Positions 46,702 through 57,078 of a stretch of DNA of 64,000 bases are shown here, one piece after another. The position numbers were made by a program, and so were the translations under genes. Each line of letters opens with the position of its first letter. The stretch's first letter is position 1. Source of the DNA: a bacterium HR28 (GTDB lineage Bacteria > Chloroflexota > Chloroflexia > Thermomicrobiales > Thermomicrobiaceae); NCBI GenBank assembly GCA_002898255.1, contig BEIE01000005.1, positions 62,001 to 126,000 on the forward strand, given 5' to 3'. The notes below the pieces were generated by a model. That model had not been told where the DNA came from. It saw only the letters and a program-made list of their open reading frames with translations, and did no database searches.

Positions 46702-46737
46702 CGTTTCCTCCTCCTCACTTGACAACCCTATAATCCC

Positions 46738-47913
46738 TCAAGCCGCGCTCGTGAGAGTACGCAAGGCCTCTTCAAGGAAGCTCAAGTCGACCACCTGATC
46801 CACCGGTAGGGCTTCCTTGATCTCGCCTCGCTCAATCATGAACTTCTGGAGTTCGTCGACGAATGCCGGGTCAAACCGACCGTCGGCAGGGATACCAGGC
46901 CAGATCATCTCCTCGTAGAGCGTGCGATCCTGTATCGGCAAGTACTTGCTCGCGATATCGATCACTTCGCTCTTGCGCGCCGGGTCGCGCAGCGCATCGT
47001 TATAGAAGCGGGCCGCGCGCAGGTGCGCCCGGAGCCATGCGACTGCGAGCTCCCGATCCGCAAGGAGCTTCGGTGAGAACAGCACGACACCGATCGGCAC
47101 GTCGACGCCCACCAGGTCGCGAATCCCGTCACCTTCTACCAGCACGACACCAGCATCGAGCCGCCGAGCGACCACGCAGTACGGTTCGATCAACAGCGCC
47201 GCATCGACGGCACCATTGGCCAGCGCCGTCGGCATGTCCGGGGCAGCCATCCCGACCAGCTGCACATCGTTCAATGTCAAGCCTGCACTGGCGAGAATCT
47301 TGGCGTTTTCCCAAGCCACCAACCCCTCGACATTGGTATTGGCAATCGTCTTGCCCCGTAGGTCGGCGAGCGACCGGATCGCACCCGAGTCGTAGCGCTG
47401 CTTTGCCGTCATGAGGCAGTGAAAAGTGAATCCACGCAGCAACGCTGTTCGGCAAGCGACTGCCTTGAGCCCGATTCCCTGACGGATGGCATTGAAGAGT
47501 GCCGCTGAAAGCGCACCCCCTGCTGCCAGGATCTCGCCTGTGCCCAGGAACGGCACCATCTGCCCAAGCGTTTGGATCTCGGCGATCTCGAGCGCGATCC
47601 CCTCGTCTTTGAAGAATCCCTTCTCAATTCCGATATAGGCTGTGAGCGACGCGATCTGTCGTGCCGTGCCGAACTTGAAAGCGGTCGGCGTGCGGGTCGG
47701 AGTCGGCGAGGGTGTCGGCGTCGGTTGCACTGTCGGTGTCACGCCTGGCGACGGCACCGCCGTCGCAGCCGGTGTCGAACCAGCTGCACCGCTAGCTACA
47801 GTTGGCGTCACCGCAGTGCCCCTGCAGGCAGCGAGCAAACCGCTGCCAACGGCGACTGTCGTAGCGCCGAGAATTGTCCGAAGTACCGCACGACGGGTCA
47901 TCACCTGGCGCAT
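46738..47913 (-). CDS. NMT1/SsuA-type ABC substrate-binding lipoprotein 2
   Basis: A 391-residue paralogue of the previous protein, with signal peptide MTRRAVLRTILG, lipobox LLAAC (Cys30), a Pro/Thr/Ser tether and the binding domain (FKFGTARQIASLTAYIGIEKGFF). The ATG at 47913 has GAGGAGGGGG upstream. It is upstream of protein 1 in the same operon. The two probably bind different ligands for one transporter. Confidence 0.85.
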   Translation of the reverse strand: MRQVMTRRAVLRTILGATTVAVGSGLLAACRGTAVTPTVASGAAGSTPAATAVPSPGVTPTVQPTPTPSPTPTRTPTAFKFGTARQIASLTAYIGIEKGFFKDEGIALEIAEIQTLGQMVPFLGTGEILAAGGALSAALFNAIRQGIGLKAVACRTALLRGFTFHCLMTAKQRYDSGAIRSLADLRGKTIANTNVEGLVAWENAKILASAGLTLNDVQLVGMAAPDMPTALANGAVDAALLIEPYCVVARRLDAGVVLVEGDGIRDLVGVDVPIGVVLFSPKLLADRELAVAWLRAHLRAARFYNDALRDPARKSEVIDIASKYLPIQDRTLYEEMIWPGIPADGRFDPAFVDELQKFMIERGEIKEALPVDQVVDLSFLEEALRTLTSAA

Positions 47914-48005
47914 ATTTCCCCCTCCTCACGACAAGGCCACAGGAACGACAGTTTGAACACGTCCGCCGAAAAAGCTGCGACGACGGTTCCGACGAGACCC
48001 TCCGA

Positions 48006-48836
48006 CTACCGACGTCCCGCTGTCCGCTGCCACGGCACGAGCACGCGGCGGAGGAAGTCAACAAGTTGCACGCTTGCAAAGCCCAGGACTGCCGTCACAA
48101 ACAGCGTGGCCCAGAGTGACGACACCGAGAACGTCTGCCAGGCGCTCCACAGGAGGTATCCCAGCCCATCCCGAGCACCCAGCATTTCCGCCAATACACC
48201 AAGGATTAGTCCAGTTCCAACACCGAGCCGCAGTCCAGCAAGCACCAGCGGCATCGCTCCTGGCAGCGCCACCGTGCGGATCACATCCCAGCGTCGCGCC
48301 CCGAACGTCTTGGCCACGTCGAAATACACAGGGCTGATGGCCAGAACTCCCTCCATCGCGTTGGTCACCGCAAGGTAGAAGACCCCGATGGCGACCATAG
48401 AAACCTTTGAGCCTTCGCCGAGTCCGAAGATCAAAAGCAACAGCGGGAAGAGGGCGCTCTTCGGCAAGGGATAGGTGGCCGCGATGATCGGGTCAAGCGT
48501 CAGGCGCAGCCAGCGCCACAGCCCCATCGCTAACCCGATCAGAACTGCCGGCACACCACCAATGAGCGTCCCAAGCAGGACGCGCCATAAGGTGATCTTC
48601 AAGTGATGGAGCAGCACCCCAGTAGTGATTGCATCCCAGAACGCCCGCACAATCGCGCTTGGTGCTGGGAAGAACCGCTGGTCGACCCAGCCAGCACGTG
48701 CGGCAATTTCCCAGATCAGGAGCAGCGCAATCGGCGACAGCACTTGCACCGCCGCCTCCGTCTTGGCTCCTGCCTGCGGGAGCCAGCGGGGCCGCTGCAC
48801 CCCCGTCCGCTCCAGCGTCGCTCCCTGTTCAGCCAT
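48006..48836 (-). CDS. ABC transporter permease (SsuC/TauC type)
   Basis: A 276-residue inner membrane permease with about six membrane segments. The EAA-loop is FGARRWDVIRTVALPGAMPLVLAGLRLGVGTG, which contacts the ATPase. The start is the ATG at 48836, with GGGAGG 7 bases upstream; an overlapping GTG at 48842 is less likely. It lies 92 bases before binding protein 2. Confidence 0.9.
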   Translation of the reverse strand: MAEQGATLERTGVQRPRWLPQAGAKTEAAVQVLSPIALLLIWEIAARAGWVDQRFFPAPSAIVRAFWDAITTGVLLHHLKITLWRVLLGTLIGGVPAVLIGLAMGLWRWLRLTLDPIIAATYPLPKSALFPLLLLIFGLGEGSKVSMVAIGVFYLAVTNAMEGVLAISPVYFDVAKTFGARRWDVIRTVALPGAMPLVLAGLRLGVGTGLILGVLAEMLGARDGLGYLLWSAWQTFSVSSLWATLFVTAVLGFASVQLVDFLRRVLVPWQRTAGRR

Positions 48837-48838
48837 CG

Positions 48839-49663
48839 TCACGCCTCCCGTGGTCCGCGTCGAACCTCTTCGGCGATCAGTCCCCAGATTTCCTCGTAGA
48901 GCTCGCCATAGCGCGGATCAGCGCGCACCTCGACGACGTCACGAGGCCGCGGGAACGGTATAGGAATCAACCGTTTCACCTGGCCCGGTCGGTGCGTCAT
49001 CACCAGTACTTCGTCTCCAAGCGTGATCGCTTCGTCGATCGAGTGCGTCACAAAAATCACCGTCTTCTGTTGTTCCTCGCAGAGTGTCGAGACTTCCTGT
49101 TGCAGAATCGTCCGCATCTGCTCATCAAGTGCAGAAAACGGCTCATCCATGAGGAGAACATCGGGGTCGACCGCGAACGCCCTGGCAATCGAGACTCGTT
49201 GCTTCATTCCACCGGAAAGTTGGTGCGGGTATGCGCGCTCGAATCCCGCAAGTCCCACCTTGCGGATCCAGTGTGCTGCCCGCTCCTCGATGTCGCGGCC
49301 ACGAACACGGCGCAGCCGCAGGCCATAGGCAACGTTCTCGCGCACCGTCATCCATGGGAAGACTGACTGCTCCTGGAAGACCATCGCAAAGGGTGGATGT
49401 CCGTCACGGCTCGGCCGCATCCACACCTCGCCGCTGTCCTGCCGCTCAAGCCCTGCAAGGATCCGCAGCAACGTCGTCTTACCGCAGCCACTGGGGCCGA
49501 CAATCACGAGGAAACGTCCCTCACGGAGCTCGAAGCCCACCCGATCCAAAGCACACAGCTGCCGTCGCCCGTGCATGAAGTGCTTGACAACGTCCCTCAC
49601 CCGGACGACAACATCTCGCTGGGCTACCGGTGCCGTTCTCGGCTCACTTAACGCCTCGTGCAT
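48839..49663 (-). CDS. ABC transporter ATP-binding protein (SsuB/TauB type)
   Basis: A 274-residue ATPase of the nitrate/sulfonate/taurine class. It has Walker A GPSGCGKTT, Q-loop FQEQSVFPWMTV, signature LSGGMKQRVSIARA and Walker B VLLMDEPFSALDE with the H-loop THSIDEA. The ATG at 49663 follows GGAGG; a TTG further upstream is less likely. First gene of the importer operon; its stop overlaps the permease region by a few bases. Confidence 0.92.
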   Translation of the reverse strand: MHEALSEPRTAPVAQRDVVVRVRDVVKHFMHGRRQLCALDRVGFELREGRFLVIVGPSGCGKTTLLRILAGLERQDSGEVWMRPSRDGHPPFAMVFQEQSVFPWMTVRENVAYGLRLRRVRGRDIEERAAHWIRKVGLAGFERAYPHQLSGGMKQRVSIARAFAVDPDVLLMDEPFSALDEQMRTILQQEVSTLCEEQQKTVIFVTHSIDEAITLGDEVLVMTHRPGQVKRLIPIPFPRPRDVVEVRADPRYGELYEEIWGLIAEEVRRGPREA

Positions 49664-49905
49664 CCCATCCTCCGACAACCTTCGCTGCTGCGAAGAACGG
49701 AACCCGTACGGTACCTCAGAACCTGTTCCGATCGTAGGAGGATTCGATGAAGATTTTCAACCACCACGTTCTTCATACATGAACATGAAGGAAGATCCCT
49801 TGCGGATCGCCGCATCGGCTTCACCACGAACATGCCCGGGCCGAGGCCACGGTATCCGCCTGCCCCCTCACCGGAAGCAGAGCAGCGAATTGTCATCGAC
49901 GCACC
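49664..49905. promoter_or_regulatory. promoter region of the importer operon
   Basis: On the minus strand TTGAAA (49760-49755), an 18-base spacer and TACGAT (49736-49731). Just upstream is the inverted repeat CTTCAT-N8-ATGAAG (49771-49790), an operator candidate. A small hairpin CTTCGC/GCGAAG (49680-49695) lies in the leader. Confidence 0.5.
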
Positions 49906-52389
49906 TCAGACGTCGCGGAAGCGCCCACCCGCGTCCCAGCGGAGCTCCTCTCGCAGGAGGAAACGCCCCCGCAAACGAATGTCACGGGCATGCGCGCCAA
50001 TCATGATCTCATACTCGCCGGGCGGTGCGACCCACTCACGAGCTGCCTCGTCGAAATAGGCAAGATCGCGTGGCGACACGGTGAACGACACGCTCGCCGA
50101 TCCTTGCGGCATGAGATGTACCCGGCGGAATCCACGGAGCTCCTTGAGTGGTCGGCGCACCGTGCCGGGCGGAAATGCGAGATACAGCTGCACCACTTCG
50201 CTTCCCGCGCGCTCGCCAACGTTCTCGACGGTACACGTGACAGTGAGCTTTTCCTCTCCGCCGAGTGATTCCCGATCAAGCACGAGGTCACGATAGGCGA
50301 AACGCGTGTAGCCGAGTCCAAAGCCGAAAGGAAAGAGTGGCTCAATTTGCCGCGCGTCATACCAGCGGTAGCCAATAAACAGCCCCTCGCAGTACCGGAG
50401 CCGCCCGAACTCGCCCGGATAATTCAGGAAGGCTGGTGTGTCCTCAAGACGCTGCGGGTAGGTAAACGGTAAGCGACCAGCCGGTTCCCTTACTCCCGTC
50501 AAAACGTCCACCACCGCATGACCGACTTCTTCACCGGCATACCAGGCCAACAGCAGCGCCCCTACACGCTCGAGCCACGGCAGGTTCACCGGGGATCCTG
50601 CCGTCAGCACCACAACAGTATTCGGATTCGCATCCGCGACCGCCGTGACGAGCGCGTTCTGTGCTCCTGGTAAGTCGAACGATTCCCGATCAAAGCCCTC
50701 GCTCTCCCACTCTGGACTCAGTCCGACGAAGAGGAGCGCAAGATCCGCCTGCTGCGCCGCCCGTACCGACCGAGCAATCCGTTCCTCATCGCTGAGTTCG
50801 TGCACCACTCCGAAGCGGAAGCCAGCGAGCGGCAGACCAGGCTGGAACTTGCGGTATTCGACGACGATTTCGTATGCCCTTTCCGCCTCGAGGTCGACCG
50901 CAGCACGCACTTCAGCACTCCCGAACCCGAAGTAGGTCCTCCCGGGTTGCGGCGCTGTCCAGTTATCGAGCACCAACGTGCCATCGAGGTGGACCCGTAC
51001 CTGCCCAACCGCCGTCGCACCGAGCACGTAGCGACCACTCTCCTCGGGGCGCATAGTGACGCGCAGGCGTGCGGAAAAAGCGCTGGCATCGACACCAGGG
51101 GCAACCTCGCCGAGCCAGATCAGGTCAGTCGTCCGCACGCGAATCGTAGCGACCGGTGCCCCTGCAAGCTCGGGATTTGCGAAGAATGCGAGTTCCGCCC
51201 CCTCGGAGCCGAGAGCTTCCCCTTCCAGCGGTGGAATGAGTTTGAAGATTGCAGCTCCCTCCTCGACGAGAAACTCACACTGTGGCGCGCTCTCTCGCAA
51301 GGCTTCAAGCGGTGTCACAACAGGATGGGAACGGACAAACGCACTACCGCCTCCGCCGACGGCCGGTCTTCTGACATGCGGGCCGATCACTGCCACGCGC
51401 TTCACGGTCGAGAGATCCAGCGGTAAGATCCCCTCGTTGCGCAGCAGCACCATCCCAGATGCTCCCACTTCCCGGATCAATGCTCGGTGTTCTGGGCGAT
51501 CAACTGCGCGCTCTTCGCTCGTCTCAGGCCCTGGAGCGAACCGCCCAGCACGTTGGTAGAGCATTAACACTCGGCGGGCGCTTCGCTCGATGACCTCAAG
51601 CGCCACCTCGCCACGTTCCACCGCCTCCCGGAGCTTGTCTCCCCGCCACTGCGGTGGCCCTGGCATCTCCAGGTCCAATCCGGCCTGCAGCGCCTCAATG
51701 GTGCTGTGCGTAGCGAACCAGTCCGACATCACAACGCCTTGATATCCGAGTTCCTCGCGAAGGATCGTGGTCAAGAGCCAGGGGTGCTCGCTGCAGTAAA
51801 TACCACCGACCCGGTTGTAGGCCGCCATCACACACCACGGGTCAGCCTCGGCAACCGCCACCGCGAAGGGGAACAAATAGACTTCCCGTAATGTTCGCTC
51901 ATCCACCTCGACTGATACTGTATGACGTTCGAACTCTTGATCGTTGGCAACATAGTGTTTTATGCAAGCGCCGATTCCCCGTGACTGCAGGCCGCGGACG
52001 TAAGCGACAGCCAAACGCGCAGTAAGGTGTGGGTCTTCCGAAAAGCACTCGAAGTTTCGCCCACCGAGCGCTGTCCGCTGAAGGTTGATCGTTGGTGCTA
52101 GGACAACCTGGGCCCCCTTGGTCTCTGCCTCCTCGGCCAACGCCTGCCCAACCCGCTCCACGAGCTCCGGGTCCCACGTCGCGCCAAGAAGCACAGGAGC
52201 CGGAAATGCCGCAGCTGGTACGATCCGGCTACCCCGGACCCCGGCAGGGCCATCGCTCACCTTGAGCGGACGAATGCCCAATCGCGGTATCCCCGGCACC
52301 GTCCAGAGGCTGTCACCAGCCAGAAGCGCAATTTTTTCTTCTAACGTCAAACCCGCGATGAGCTGCTCGAGGTCATGCGCCGTTCCCAT
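49906..52389 (-). CDS. glycoside hydrolase family 3 beta-glucosidase
   Basis: An 827-residue retaining glycosidase. The (beta/alpha)8 domain has the nucleophile Asp in VMSDWFATHS (about 240). The second domain follows with GGGGSAFV near 340. A PA14-like insert covers about 405-530 (ESGRYVLGATAVGQVRVHLDG), and a fibronectin-III-like C-terminus with ELRGFRRVHL completes it. No signal peptide, so it is probably intracellular. Likely substrates are beta-glucosides or similar; the exact sugar is unknown. It is a single gene, upstream of the ABC operon, on the same strand. Confidence 0.9.
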   Translation of the reverse strand: MGTAHDLEQLIAGLTLEEKIALLAGDSLWTVPGIPRLGIRPLKVSDGPAGVRGSRIVPAAAFPAPVLLGATWDPELVERVGQALAEEAETKGAQVVLAPTINLQRTALGGRNFECFSEDPHLTARLAVAYVRGLQSRGIGACIKHYVANDQEFERHTVSVEVDERTLREVYLFPFAVAVAEADPWCVMAAYNRVGGIYCSEHPWLLTTILREELGYQGVVMSDWFATHSTIEALQAGLDLEMPGPPQWRGDKLREAVERGEVALEVIERSARRVLMLYQRAGRFAPGPETSEERAVDRPEHRALIREVGASGMVLLRNEGILPLDLSTVKRVAVIGPHVRRPAVGGGGSAFVRSHPVVTPLEALRESAPQCEFLVEEGAAIFKLIPPLEGEALGSEGAELAFFANPELAGAPVATIRVRTTDLIWLGEVAPGVDASAFSARLRVTMRPEESGRYVLGATAVGQVRVHLDGTLVLDNWTAPQPGRTYFGFGSAEVRAAVDLEAERAYEIVVEYRKFQPGLPLAGFRFGVVHELSDEERIARSVRAAQQADLALLFVGLSPEWESEGFDRESFDLPGAQNALVTAVADANPNTVVVLTAGSPVNLPWLERVGALLLAWYAGEEVGHAVVDVLTGVREPAGRLPFTYPQRLEDTPAFLNYPGEFGRLRYCEGLFIGYRWYDARQIEPLFPFGFGLGYTRFAYRDLVLDRESLGGEEKLTVTCTVENVGERAGSEVVQLYLAFPPGTVRRPLKELRGFRRVHLMPQGSASVSFTVSPRDLAYFDEAAREWVAPPGEYEIMIGAHARDIRLRGRFLLREELRWDAGGRFRDV

Positions 52390-52453
52390 TCCGTCCCCCT
52401 TGCCAAGTGATCGACCGAGCAGCTCATCCTAACACGGGTTGCGCTCGCGTGAC

Positions 52454-53278
52454 TTATCCAAGCGCGACATCAAGGATCATCATCACGGTGAAGCCCAAGA
52501 TAGTACCAGTGGTCGCCAGATCTCCATGTTCGCCAGCCTGTGACTCGGGAATAAGCTCTTCAACTACGACGAACAGCATCGCGCCGGCAGCGAACGCGAG
52601 CGCGTAGGGAAGGATCGGCTGAACCAGCAGGACAGCCGCTGCGCCAAGGAGCGCTGCGATCGGCTCAACGATCGCCGAGAGCTGCCCATACCAGAAGGAA
52701 CGGAAGGGGCTGAACCCTTCTCGCCGGAGAGGCATCGCAATAGCCAGCCCCTCCGGAACGTTCTGTAATGCAATCCCGATGGCCAGCGCAATCGCACCGC
52801 TCGCCAGCGAAAGCGCCAAGGCAGGATCCATGACTCGTGCTGCGGCCCCGAAGGCAACGCCGACTGCAAGCCCTTCCGGAACGTTATGTAGGGTAATGGC
52901 CAGGATCAAAAGGGTTGTGCGGCGCCAAGTGGTCGAGACACCTTCGGCAGCCTCACGCGGCAAGAACAGGTGCAGGTGCGGCAAAAACCGATCGATAACA
53001 CGAAGCGCCAGCGCACCGGTGATTAATCCGATCGTAGCTGGCAACCACGGTATTGACCCATTCTGCTCCGCCACCTCCATGGCTGGAATAAGCAGTGACC
53101 AGATGCTCGCCGCAATCATCACGCCAGCTGCAAACCCCAGCATCGCGTCCAAAAGCCAGCGTGCGATTTCTCGACGGGCTAGCACGACCGCCGCAGCGAG
53201 CGCGGTCGCACCCCAGGTGAGAAATCCACCTAGCAGCGCCTGAACCAGCGGATTGAGGGACAAAAGCCAGTCGAGCAT
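52454..53278 (-). CDS. ZIP-family metal transporter
   Basis: A 274-residue importer of divalent metal ions, with about eight membrane segments. It has two metal-binding helices, LHNVPEGLAVGVAF and LQNVPEGLAIAM (the HNVPEG signature), the second with Gln replacing His. Zinc, manganese or iron cannot be told apart from sequence. The ATG at 53278 has GGGGAGGTC upstream. It follows larC on the same strand. Confidence 0.9.
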   Translation of the reverse strand: MLDWLLSLNPLVQALLGGFLTWGATALAAAVVLARREIARWLLDAMLGFAAGVMIAASIWSLLIPAMEVAEQNGSIPWLPATIGLITGALALRVIDRFLPHLHLFLPREAAEGVSTTWRRTTLLILAITLHNVPEGLAVGVAFGAAARVMDPALALSLASGAIALAIGIALQNVPEGLAIAMPLRREGFSPFRSFWYGQLSAIVEPIAALLGAAAVLLVQPILPYALAFAAGAMLFVVVEELIPESQAGEHGDLATTGTILGFTVMMILDVALG

Positions 53279-53377
53279 AGACCTCCCCTTCCAGATGAGT
53301 CTTCGTCATGAATAATGTTGTTCTTAGCTATAGCAAAAATCACCAGAAACACAAGAGCTGCTGCGCGGCCACGATTC

Positions 53378-54592
53378 CTACTCGCGGGCTGTGAGATCCT
53401 CTGGAGGCACACGCTGGCCAATCAATGGCTCAGCGAGCCGGCGCGCCTCGCTCCAAATCTCGTGGATGGGAAGACCAGTCCTCTGGTGGATAGCGAGACA
53501 ATCTCGGTACTCCGGGACGGCGTCCACAACACGTTCGCCGAAGATCTTAAGTTTGACAGATACTTCACCCCAGCGCGTCGCAATCGAGACAAGGCGACGT
53601 TCAAGTTTCCTTCGCTCGATCGGCAACGCTCGCACACCAAAGGTCGTGGAGTGCTCAAACAAGATGCGCTCGAGCTCCGGCCGATCGGTTGCCCGACAGA
53701 TGACGTTGACTTCGACTGCGGGCCGCGACCGCTTCATCACGATCGGAGTGAGGTAGACGTCCAGTGCGCCGGCCGCAAACAAGCGATCCACAAGTGGCTC
53801 CACAAACTGCGGGTTCATGTCGTCCAGGTTCGTCTGAAGCAACAACTCAGCCTCATCTGGACGCGGCGGCACAACCGATGCTTCACCGAGCCAAAGCCGT
53901 AGAGCATTGGGCCAGGGGAGCTCGCGCGCGCCAAATCCATAGCCGACACGTTCCGGGCGGAAGGGCGGCCATTGGAAACGCGCCAGTGTCACCAGAAGTG
54001 CTGCGCCAGTCGGGGTCACAAGCTCGGCGTCGATGTCAATTGGCACCGTTGGCACCGCCGCACTAGCCAGAAGCGCGGCGGTCGCGGGAGCTGGAACCGG
54101 CAATCGACCATGTGCCGTCTCTACCCAGCCACGACTCATGGGCAACGGCCCACAGGCGATCTCCTCTACCCCAAGAAGTTCAAACCCCCAGATGACCCCG
54201 ACAATGTCAACGATCGAGTCGACAGCACCCACTTCATGAAAGTGCACCTGCTCAACCGGCACCCCATGGACATGCGCCTCCGCCTCAGCCAGGCGCTGAA
54301 AAACAGCCAGCGCCCGCTGACGCACCCGTGGAGGAAGCGCGGAGGATACCAAGAGGGCTCGAAGGTCATTCCAGTGACGCGCTGGCTGCGGCTCCTCTAC
54401 CAGTACCCGCACCTGGGTACCGCGGAGACCGTGACGGACGACAGGCTCAGCAACGATGCGGTATCCCTCGAGATCGAGTGTCGCAGCGAGCTGCGCGGAC
54501 AGCTCCTCGACTGCCAGTCCGACATCAACCAACGCGCCGAGCAACATGTCGCCGCTGGCGCCCGAGAATGGGTCAATCACGGCGATCCGCAC
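53378..54592 (-). CDS. larC: nickel pincer cofactor biosynthesis protein LarC
   Basis: Inserts nickel into the pyridinium-dithio-carboxamide mononucleotide cofactor of lactate racemase-type enzymes. A single uninterrupted frame of 404 residues, unlike the Lactobacillus larC1/C2 frameshift arrangement. It has IDPFSGASGDMLLGALVD at the N-terminus and HFHEVGAVDSIVDIVG, with conserved His and Asp that could hold metal. LarB, LarE and LarA are absent here. The GTG start at 54592 has AGGAG upstream and lies 3 bases past the rlmN stop. Confidence 0.9.
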   Translation of the reverse strand: MRIAVIDPFSGASGDMLLGALVDVGLAVEELSAQLAATLDLEGYRIVAEPVVRHGLRGTQVRVLVEEPQPARHWNDLRALLVSSALPPRVRQRALAVFQRLAEAEAHVHGVPVEQVHFHEVGAVDSIVDIVGVIWGFELLGVEEIACGPLPMSRGWVETAHGRLPVPAPATAALLASAAVPTVPIDIDAELVTPTGAALLVTLARFQWPPFRPERVGYGFGARELPWPNALRLWLGEASVVPPRPDEAELLLQTNLDDMNPQFVEPLVDRLFAAGALDVYLTPIVMKRSRPAVEVNVICRATDRPELERILFEHSTTFGVRALPIERRKLERRLVSIATRWGEVSVKLKIFGERVVDAVPEYRDCLAIHQRTGLPIHEIWSEARRLAEPLIGQRVPPEDLTARE

Positions 54593-54595
54593 GGC

Positions 54596-55744
54596 TCACT
54601 CCTGGAGAGCACGCGGCGCGACGCGGTCACCTGCGCGTCGTCCGCGTCGAGCTTCCTCTTGGGCTCGCAACTGGCCGCAGGCGGCAGCGATCTCCACCCC
54701 ACGCGAGTATCGCACCGTTGCCGGAATGCCATAGTGCTCGAGCACAGCACGGAACCGCTCGATCTGCTCTGGGGCTGGGCGGCGGAAAAGGGGTGCCGCA
54801 GGTGTCGGATTATAGGGGATTAGGTTCACATGGCACAGTAGGCCACGCAGCCGGCGAGCGAGCTCCGCCGCAGTACGCTCGTCGTCGTTGACCCCTTCGA
54901 TCAGGACGTACTCAAACGTTACGCGTCGGCCGGTCTTCGCAACATAGCGTCGGCATGCCTCCAGCAGCTCAGCGATCGGCCAGCGCCGATTCAACGGGAC
55001 AAGTTGCGAGCGGAGTGCATCGTTCGGAGCGTGAAGGGAGACAGCGAGCCTGACTTGGTAGGGTTCCTCGGCAAGCCGGTCGATGAACGGTACCATCCCC
55101 GCCGTCGAAAGCGTGATGTGGCGAGCACCGATGCCGAGGCCTTGCCGGTCGTTGACGATGGCGACGAATCGCATCACCTGGTCATAGTTCTGGAACGGTT
55201 CGCCCATCCCCATGACGACGATGTTCGAGAGGCGCCGTCCGCGCTCGCGCGCGAGGCGGGCGGCATAGACCGCCTGGCTCACCATCTCCCCGGCATCCAG
55301 GTTCCGGATCAACCCACCGAGCCCCGTCGCGCAGAAACTGCACCCAACAGCACAACCGATCTGACAGGAGACACAGACCGTGGTCCGATCAGGATAGAAC
55401 ATCAAGACTGTCTCAACAAAATGGTCGTCGGCCGTCCGGAAGAGAAACTTCACCGTCTCACCATCATCAGTGATCCGACGCCGCACTTCAGTCAGACCAC
55501 TAATCGGCAGCGTTCCAGCGAGCTCGGTCCGCATCGCCTTGGGCAGGACGGTCATCGCATCGTAGTCGAGTGCGAGCTGCTGGTAGGCCCAGTGGAACAA
55601 TTGCCGTGCACGGTAACGGGGATAACCTCGTTCCTCGACCCAGGCCTCCAACTCGCGGAGCGTGAAGTCATGCAGCGTTCGCGACCGAGCTCGCCGCTGC
55701 CTCCCTTCTGTTCGTTTTCGCTCTGTTGCTGTCTGCGTCTGCAT
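54596..55744 (-). CDS. rlmN: 23S rRNA (adenine2503-C2)-methyltransferase
   Basis: Radical-SAM methyltransferase for A2503 of 23S rRNA and A37 of some tRNAs. The 382-residue protein has the CxxxCxxC cluster motif in [13 protein letters not shown] catalytic Cys near residue 360 in AAACGQL is expected from family. The motif [16 protein letters not shown] is typical. The ATG at 55744 has GAGGTGG upstream. It precedes larC and the ZIP gene in one run. Confidence 0.93.
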   Translation of the reverse strand: MQTQTATERKRTEGRQRRARSRTLHDFTLRELEAWVEERGYPRYRARQLFHWAYQQLALDYDAMTVLPKAMRTELAGTLPISGLTEVRRRITDDGETVKFLFRTADDHFVETVLMFYPDRTTVCVSCQIGCAVGCSFCATGLGGLIRNLDAGEMVSQAVYAARLARERGRRLSNIVVMGMGEPFQNYDQVMRFVAIVNDRQGLGIGARHITLSTAGMVPFIDRLAEEPYQVRLAVSLHAPNDALRSQLVPLNRRWPIAELLEACRRYVAKTGRRVTFEYVLIEGVNDDERTAAELARRLRGLLCHVNLIPYNPTPAAPLFRRPAPEQIERFRAVLEHYGIPATVRYSRGVEIAAACGQLRAQEEARRGRRAGDRVAPRALQE

Positions 55745-55790
55745 CTGACACGTCCACCTCGATGGTCTGCTCACTATCCCATCGAGTGTA

Positions 55791-57050
55791 TCAACTCACC
55801 CTGGCCGTCTGTAGCCGGTCGAGTTCTGTTCGCCAGCGCCGGATCCGCATCTCCAGCGCCTCCGACTCGAAGGCAGCAAGGTACCTTGGCAACCGGTCTC
55901 CACGAGCCTGATGCCACCGGCGGTAGGCCCAATCCACGAGCGCAATATCCAGCCGACGACGCAACCAGAAGGCACGCCACCCTGATGTCATGAGCACACG
56001 AAACTGCCGACCACGCCGTCGCCAGGGGCGCGTCAATGTGTCCAGATCGTCTGACTGTGCTAGCCCCTCCCGCACGGCCTCTTCCAGGTAGCGGCGCACA
56101 TCGCGGCGACGCCGCCGAGCCGCCACGACCGCTACGATCGTCAGGGTGAGCGCACCCGGCAAGAGAATCCCGAACGGATACCCAACCAAGACAACGAGGC
56201 CCAGAACGACATTCTCGGTCGCCGCCGTAGCCACGGCAAGGCCGTTCCACAGTGCATGAAAGAACATCGCTGCGGCCAAGCCCCCGATGGGCGCCAGAAC
56301 TCGCAGGGAAACAGAACGCGTCGACCGTGCCAGACCGCAGCCGAGCCCGGTTAACGCGGTGTAGAAGGGGTGGCCAAAACCAGTAAGCAGCCCACGGATG
56401 ACAAAGAGCACTCCCGTCGCCGCGAGCCCTTCTTCAGCGAGCGTCATCAGATAGTATGAGAAATCCTCGACGACTGCGAAGCCGAGTCCCACCAGTCCCC
56501 CGTAGACGATCCCGTCAACGACGTCGTCGAATTCGTGACGTGCGAAGGCGAACAAGAACAAGAGAAAGGCTCCTTTCGCGAGTTCCTCGGTGACCGGGGC
56601 GAAGATCACGGTGCTCGCCGCGTCACTGATCGCCTCACTCGCTCCAAACAGTCCGCGTGCGATCACGTCAAGGGCCAGTGTGGAGAATCCGCCAACGAGT
56701 GTTCCGACGCCCGCACCCCACAAAAGCGCAATCAGTAGGAGCCATGGAGGTTCATGTTCGAGCGGATCGAGCCAGAGGAGAAACACCGCATAGAGCGGGG
56801 CAACGATGACCGCGAGCACCCCACCAATGAGCACAGCCTCAAGAGACGCCCCGAACACGAGCAGGCCGACTATGCAACAGGTGCTCAGCACCACAAGGCT
56901 ACCTAGGCAACTGACTCCAACGTTCCAAATCGGTGCTCCGACTCGCGGTGCTCGGGCTGACACTGCTCTTCTCACAGAATTGCTCGCGTCATGCTCGTAT
57001 GCGGTATATCGTAACAGCAGATCGAGGAGTCCGGTCGATCGTCGGAGCAC
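55791..57050 (-). CDS. PrsW-family intramembrane protease
   Basis: A 419-residue multi-pass membrane protein of the CAAX/PrsW glutamic protease type. It has the EE pair in [12 protein letters not shown], His and Asp in [37 protein letters not shown] and FFHALWNG as the four family motifs. A long basic, Arg-rich C-terminal cytoplasmic part covers about 330-419. PrsW cleaves anti-sigma factors in Bacillus; the target here is unknown. The start at 57050 (GTG) is uncertain, since no good ribosome-binding site precedes it. Confidence 0.83.
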   Translation of the reverse strand: MLRRSTGLLDLLLRYTAYEHDASNSVRRAVSARAPRVGAPIWNVGVSCLGSLVVLSTCCIVGLLVFGASLEAVLIGGVLAVIVAPLYAVFLLWLDPLEHEPPWLLLIALLWGAGVGTLVGGFSTLALDVIARGLFGASEAISDAASTVIFAPVTEELAKGAFLLFLFAFARHEFDDVVDGIVYGGLVGLGFAVVEDFSYYLMTLAEEGLAATGVLFVIRGLLTGFGHPFYTALTGLGCGLARSTRSVSLRVLAPIGGLAAAMFFHALWNGLAVATAATENVVLGLVVLVGYPFGILLPGALTLTIVAVVAARRRRRDVRRYLEEAVREGLAQSDDLDTLTRPWRRRGRQFRVLMTSGWRAFWLRRRLDIALVDWAYRRWHQARGDRLPRYLAAFESEALEMRIRRWRTELDRLQTARVS

Positions 57051-57078
57051 GATCGCCTAGCGAGGAGAACTGAGAGAG

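Noticed and set aside
49747-49782. 11-residue frame after AGGAGG on the + strand
   Set aside because: It is antisense to the -35 region of the importer operon promoter, and no plus-strand gene follows.
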